64,000 bases of DNA from Rosa chinensis (taxonomy: Eukaryota; Streptophyta; Magnoliopsida; Rosales; Rosaceae). Positions 61,216 through 64,000 of this stretch are shown in pieces (position 1 is the stretch's first letter; the number at the start of each line of letters is the position of its first letter). The notes under the pieces were generated by a model. The model was given only the letters and a program-made list of their open reading frames with translations. It made no database searches and was not told the DNA's origin. The position numbers were made by a program, and so were the translations under genes. The stretch lies in assembly GCF_002994745.2 (NCBI RefSeq), contig NC_037094.1, positions 29,176,956 through 29,240,955 of the forward strand, given 5' to 3'.

Positions 61216-61373
61216 CAGTAAGAAAAAGCCTCAAGCCTATTGCAAACCACCGGTTGTTGTTAAGCCGAACTGGAATCCCAGAGGCAAGCCTTGTTCAAGC
61301 AAAGTCAGATCAAGTTTTGGGAGAAAATGTGTTTGTTTTGTTTTTAAATTATCAAATTGTGTTGAATTTGTAG

Positions 61374-61506
61374 ATAAGGAGCAGATGAGGATAGTGAAGG
61401 AGGCATTGCACTTGTCTACGGTTCCCTCTAGTGTTGCGTGCCGCGAAGTGGAGCAGAAGAGGGTTCTAAAGTTCTGCAAGTCATGCATAGAGCAAGAGAA
61501 GGCTCA
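61374..61506 (+). pseudogene. Captured exon fragment of CDC6
   Basis: Behind an acceptor-like TTTGTAG the frame reads KEQMRIVKEALHLSTVPSS, then ACREVEQKRVLKFC and CIEQEKA. This corresponds to the start of the AAA+ domain of the replication licensing factor CDC6, just before its Walker A motif. NWNPR upstream (about 61270) may be the preceding CDC6 exon. The Walker A itself is missing. Confidence 0.65.
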
Positions 61507-61679
61507 TGGATACAGTTTTTGTATTACAATTTGGTAATTCCTATGGATTTTACGGCTTACTCTAGTGAATGATGCTCATGGATACAAGTTATGTTGATGG
61601 ATTATGATATGTGCAATACATGCAAGGTTGAGCATTTTGCGCCTTCGACATTGTAAATTTATGGTTGTTTTAATGTTTC

Positions 61680-62440
61680 ATAGTAGTTTTTGTGTTGGTT
61701 GGTAATAGCTTTTTCAGTCAGTGATAGTAGCTTCGTTAGTCTCTGGTAGTAGTTTTTTCAATCTTGTGAATAGATTTTGTTTTGCGTGGTACTAGTTTTT
61801 GGTGTTGCTGTGAGTAGCTTTTAGTGATGGTTAAATTAGCTTTTGGTGTTGGTGAGAGTAGCTTTTTTGATATTGATGATAGTGTTTTTTGTTGCTGGTG
61901 ACAGTAGTTTTTGTTTCTGGTGACAGTAGTTTTTGTTGCTGGTGAGAGTAACTTTTGTTTCTAATGTTGGTGACAGTAGTTTTTTGTTGTTGGTGAGAGT
62001 AGCGTTTAGTGTTGCTGTGAGTAATTTTTGTTGCTGGTGACAGTAACTTTTGTTGCTGATGACAGTAGTTTTTGTGACCTCGTCGAAGAACTCATCAGAG
62101 TAACTTTTGTTGCTGGTGACAGTAATATTTGTTGTTGGTGGGAGTAGCTTTTAGTGTTAGTGACGGTAGCTTTTGTGACCTCACATAAGATCGTCAGAAA
62201 TTTCATCAGAGTAGCTTTTGTGACCTTATATAAGATCGCCGGAAATTTCATCATAGTACCTTTTGTTGCTGGTGACAGTAGCTTTTGTGACCTCACCGGA
62301 AATTTCATCAGAGTAGCTTTTGTTGCTAGCGACAGTAGATTTTGTGGTCGCCGGAGTTCGCGGGAAGTTGGTCAGAGGTCTACCGCAGTTTGCCGGAGGT
62401 CTGCCGGAGACCCGCCGGAGTTGACTGGAGACCTCGCCGG
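61680..62440 (+). repeat. Degenerate GTAGCTTTTG minisatellite (copy A)
   Basis: Twenty or more irregular repeats of about 20-40 bp are built from GTAGCTTTTGTTGCTGGTGACA variants, some with a GACCTCGCCGGAG-type insert. The same arrangement reappears from about 63600 in copy B. Confidence 0.8.
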
Positions 62441-62513
62441 AGAGGAGAGAGAGAATGAATGTTGATTTTGTACTCTTGTGGCATTTATGTAAATATATTA
62501 GTTTTTAATATAA

Positions 62514-64000
62514 CAAATTACTCATAAGTGTCAGTTTGAAATTTTTATTAGCCATAAGGCCACTTAATTTGTTTTGTCTACATAAGGCCATTTTATGGTT
62601 AAAAACATCAGCTTCTTTTTATTCTATGCCCATTTTGCCCTTAGCATAAATCTATCAATATCTCTCTCTCTCTCTCTCTCTCTCCGTCCGACGATTCAGC
62701 ATCAGATCCGAATCCCTCAAAATCATTCTCCAGCAAAGGCTTCAAGCTCTTAAATGACTCAGCAATCTCTTCCACCCACGGCGTCACTAGCCTCCCCAAT
62801 CCTCCGGTATCAGATTAAACGTCGCCGCCCTTGGCTTTCCCTTCAGGTTTAGCGACTTGAGCTGCCGAAAATGCCTCCTAAGCCGCTCAGGGCTTGTCGT
62901 CTAGGAAAGCGCGATGGTCACCGACGATGGACTGAAATGGAGACCTTACAGACGGCGACGGCGGATTCGAGGGGCGAAGCAAGGCAAAGGTAGTCCATTT
63001 GCTCGGCGTGCTTCCAGATTGCTCTGCACCGATGTTTTGGGATGATTCGTCGTCGTCGTGGTCTAATCTGGCATTCAATTTCGTCTACGATGTGATGTTT
63101 TGGTTTGGGCTTTCAAATGGTGTGCACTTTGCTTTCAAGAGGGTGATTCGAATCGTAGCAGATGTGTTAGATGATGTAGAGAGAGAAAAGGTGCCTATGA
63201 GATTGGCTTTGGTTTGCTGATTCGGTATCCTTTTGTTCTTAATGATTAATGTATAAAATTAGATCAGAATTTGGGTTTAATTTCTCTGTTTGTTTGTGTA
63301 TTCATTTGTTGCTCAGTTTGTATATATTGGTATTCTGAATAGATCATTTTAGTAATGCATTTTGGTTTCAATCACTTGTATATCCTGAATTGATGATTGT
63401 GTAAGGATGAGCTAATGCCATTACAGAATTACAAATTGACGCATTGAAGTTATTTTGGTGGTTTTAGTAGTAGCTTTGGGCAACAACTTGTTATGGTAGT
63501 ACATCTAGGTCTTCTCTATGTTAAATATATGCCTGGTGGATTCCTTTGGTTGAAACCAAAAGTGTTTTGATTCAAGCATTTTTGATATTATAAATTTACA
63601 GTTTTTTGATGTTTCAAAGTAGCTTCTATATTGGTTGGTAGTAGTTTTCTCATTCGTTGAGAGTAGCTTTGTTAGTCTCTAAGAATATCTTTCTCATTCG
63701 TTGGGAGTAGTTTTGTTTGTCTCTTAAAATAGTTTTCTTAGCCTAAGTGAGTAGCTTTTGGTGTTTGTGACAGTAGCTTTTGTTACCTCGCCAGAGGTTG
63801 CTGAAAATTTCACTAGAGTAGCTTTTGTTGCTAGCGACAGTAGTTTTTGTTGCTGGTGACAGTAGCTTTTGTGATCTCATCGGAGGTTGCTGGAAATCTC
63901 ACAAGAGTAGCTTTTATTACTAGTGACAGTATCTTTTGTTGGTAACAGTAGCTTTTGTTGCCGGTGACAGTAGTTTTTGTGACCTCGCCGGGGGTTGTTG
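62514..64000 (+). mobile_element. Gene-fragment-carrying element, copy B (cut by window end)
   Basis: The 5' block (AAATTACTCATAAGTG, GCCATAAGGCCACTTAAT) matches copy A. It is followed by a (CT)n tract (62659-62684), a GC-rich gene-like body (62690-63220) and the GTAGCTTTTG minisatellite from about 63600 to the edge. The body contains a 73-codon frame (62999-63220) with WDDSSSSWSNLAFNFVYD that could be a captured exon of a gene I do not recognise. The cargo differs from copy A. Confidence 0.5.
63600..64000 (+). repeat. Degenerate GTAGCTTTTG minisatellite (copy B)
   Basis: Same repeat family as 61680-62440, starting with the same unique lead-in (AATTTA..GTTT.TTGATGTTTCA, then GTTGGTTGGTAGTAG). 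It continues past the window. Confidence 0.8.

Larger units (their letters stand above)
59077..62460 (+). mobile_element. Gene-fragment-carrying element, copy A (class unknown)
   Basis: The left end (AATTAGTCATAAGACTACTT, CACATAAGGCCAC) and right end (a GTAGCTTTTG minisatellite) are shared with copy B starting at 62514, so the two are homologous units lying head to tail. After removing a retroposon inserted at 59170-60244, copy A consists of the 5' block, a (CT)n tract (60328-60348), then pieces of at least two or three unrelated host genes (COX6a-like, CDPK-related kinase, CDC6), then the minisatellite. No transposase or Rep/helicase is visible. Helitron or Pack-MULE type capture is likely, but no terminal signature was found. 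Confidence 0.55.

Noticed and set aside
1..64000. tRNA, rRNA or microRNA genes
   Set aside because: I saw no cloverleaf with A and B boxes and no rRNA core sequence; foldback structures found belong to MITEs. A tRNAscan or covariance search would be decisive.

Overview
This is nuclear DNA from a flowering plant, most likely a woody or herbaceous eudicot of the rosid type. The genes have introns with GT/AG borders. The proteins are plant-specific (cellulose synthase-like D, plastid carotenoid isomerase, SGS3), and most of the sequence is made of plant transposon families. Rosaceae is my guess from the flavour of the repeats and is not proven.

Layout. From 1 to about 24.7 kb there is no intact host gene, only layered mobile elements. 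These are a LINE RNase H fragment at the left edge, a hAT-like element (423-1009), a 4.1-kb Mutator-like element with 250-bp inverted ends (1241-5348), a solo LTR with a perfect 5-bp duplication (5885-7263), a large Ty3/gypsy-type LTR split by a decayed Ty1/copia element whose LTRs and TSD can be placed to the base (10798-16655), LINE tails, a 299-bp Helitron (20162-20460), two neighbouring foldback MITEs (20722-21551), and another TIR element (22022-22720).

From 25.0 to 30.75 kb lies a five-exon alpha/beta-hydrolase gene (ABHD17-like, 583 aa predicted). Its last exon carries 28 tandem copies of a cysteine-rich octapeptide. From 31.85 to 36.9 kb lies a reverse-strand, truncated Ty3/gypsy element that is itself hit by a 619-bp hAT element. 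From 39.05 to 40.85 kb is a 1.8-kb hAT-like element. From 41 to 46 kb the sequence is AT-rich with no gene and one LINE tail.

From 46.3 to 57.9 kb is the gene-rich part. It holds a complete cellulose synthase-like D gene (three coding exons, + strand), an intact but intronless prolycopene isomerase (CRTISO) on the - strand that looks like a processed retrogene, and an SGS3 homologue (- strand) whose C-terminal coiled coil is cut short. These genes do not form one pathway: they concern the wall, carotenoids and RNA silencing.

From 59.1 kb to the end lie two head-to-tail copies of one unclassified element family that carries captured host-gene pieces. The first copy holds fragments resembling a mitochondrial COX6a presequence, a CDPK-related kinase and the CDC6 replication licensing factor. 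Both copies end in the same degenerate minisatellite built on GTAGCTTTTG.

The items most worth attention are the cysteine-repeat hydrolase, the CRTISO retrogene, the multi-gene capture element and the truncated SGS3.
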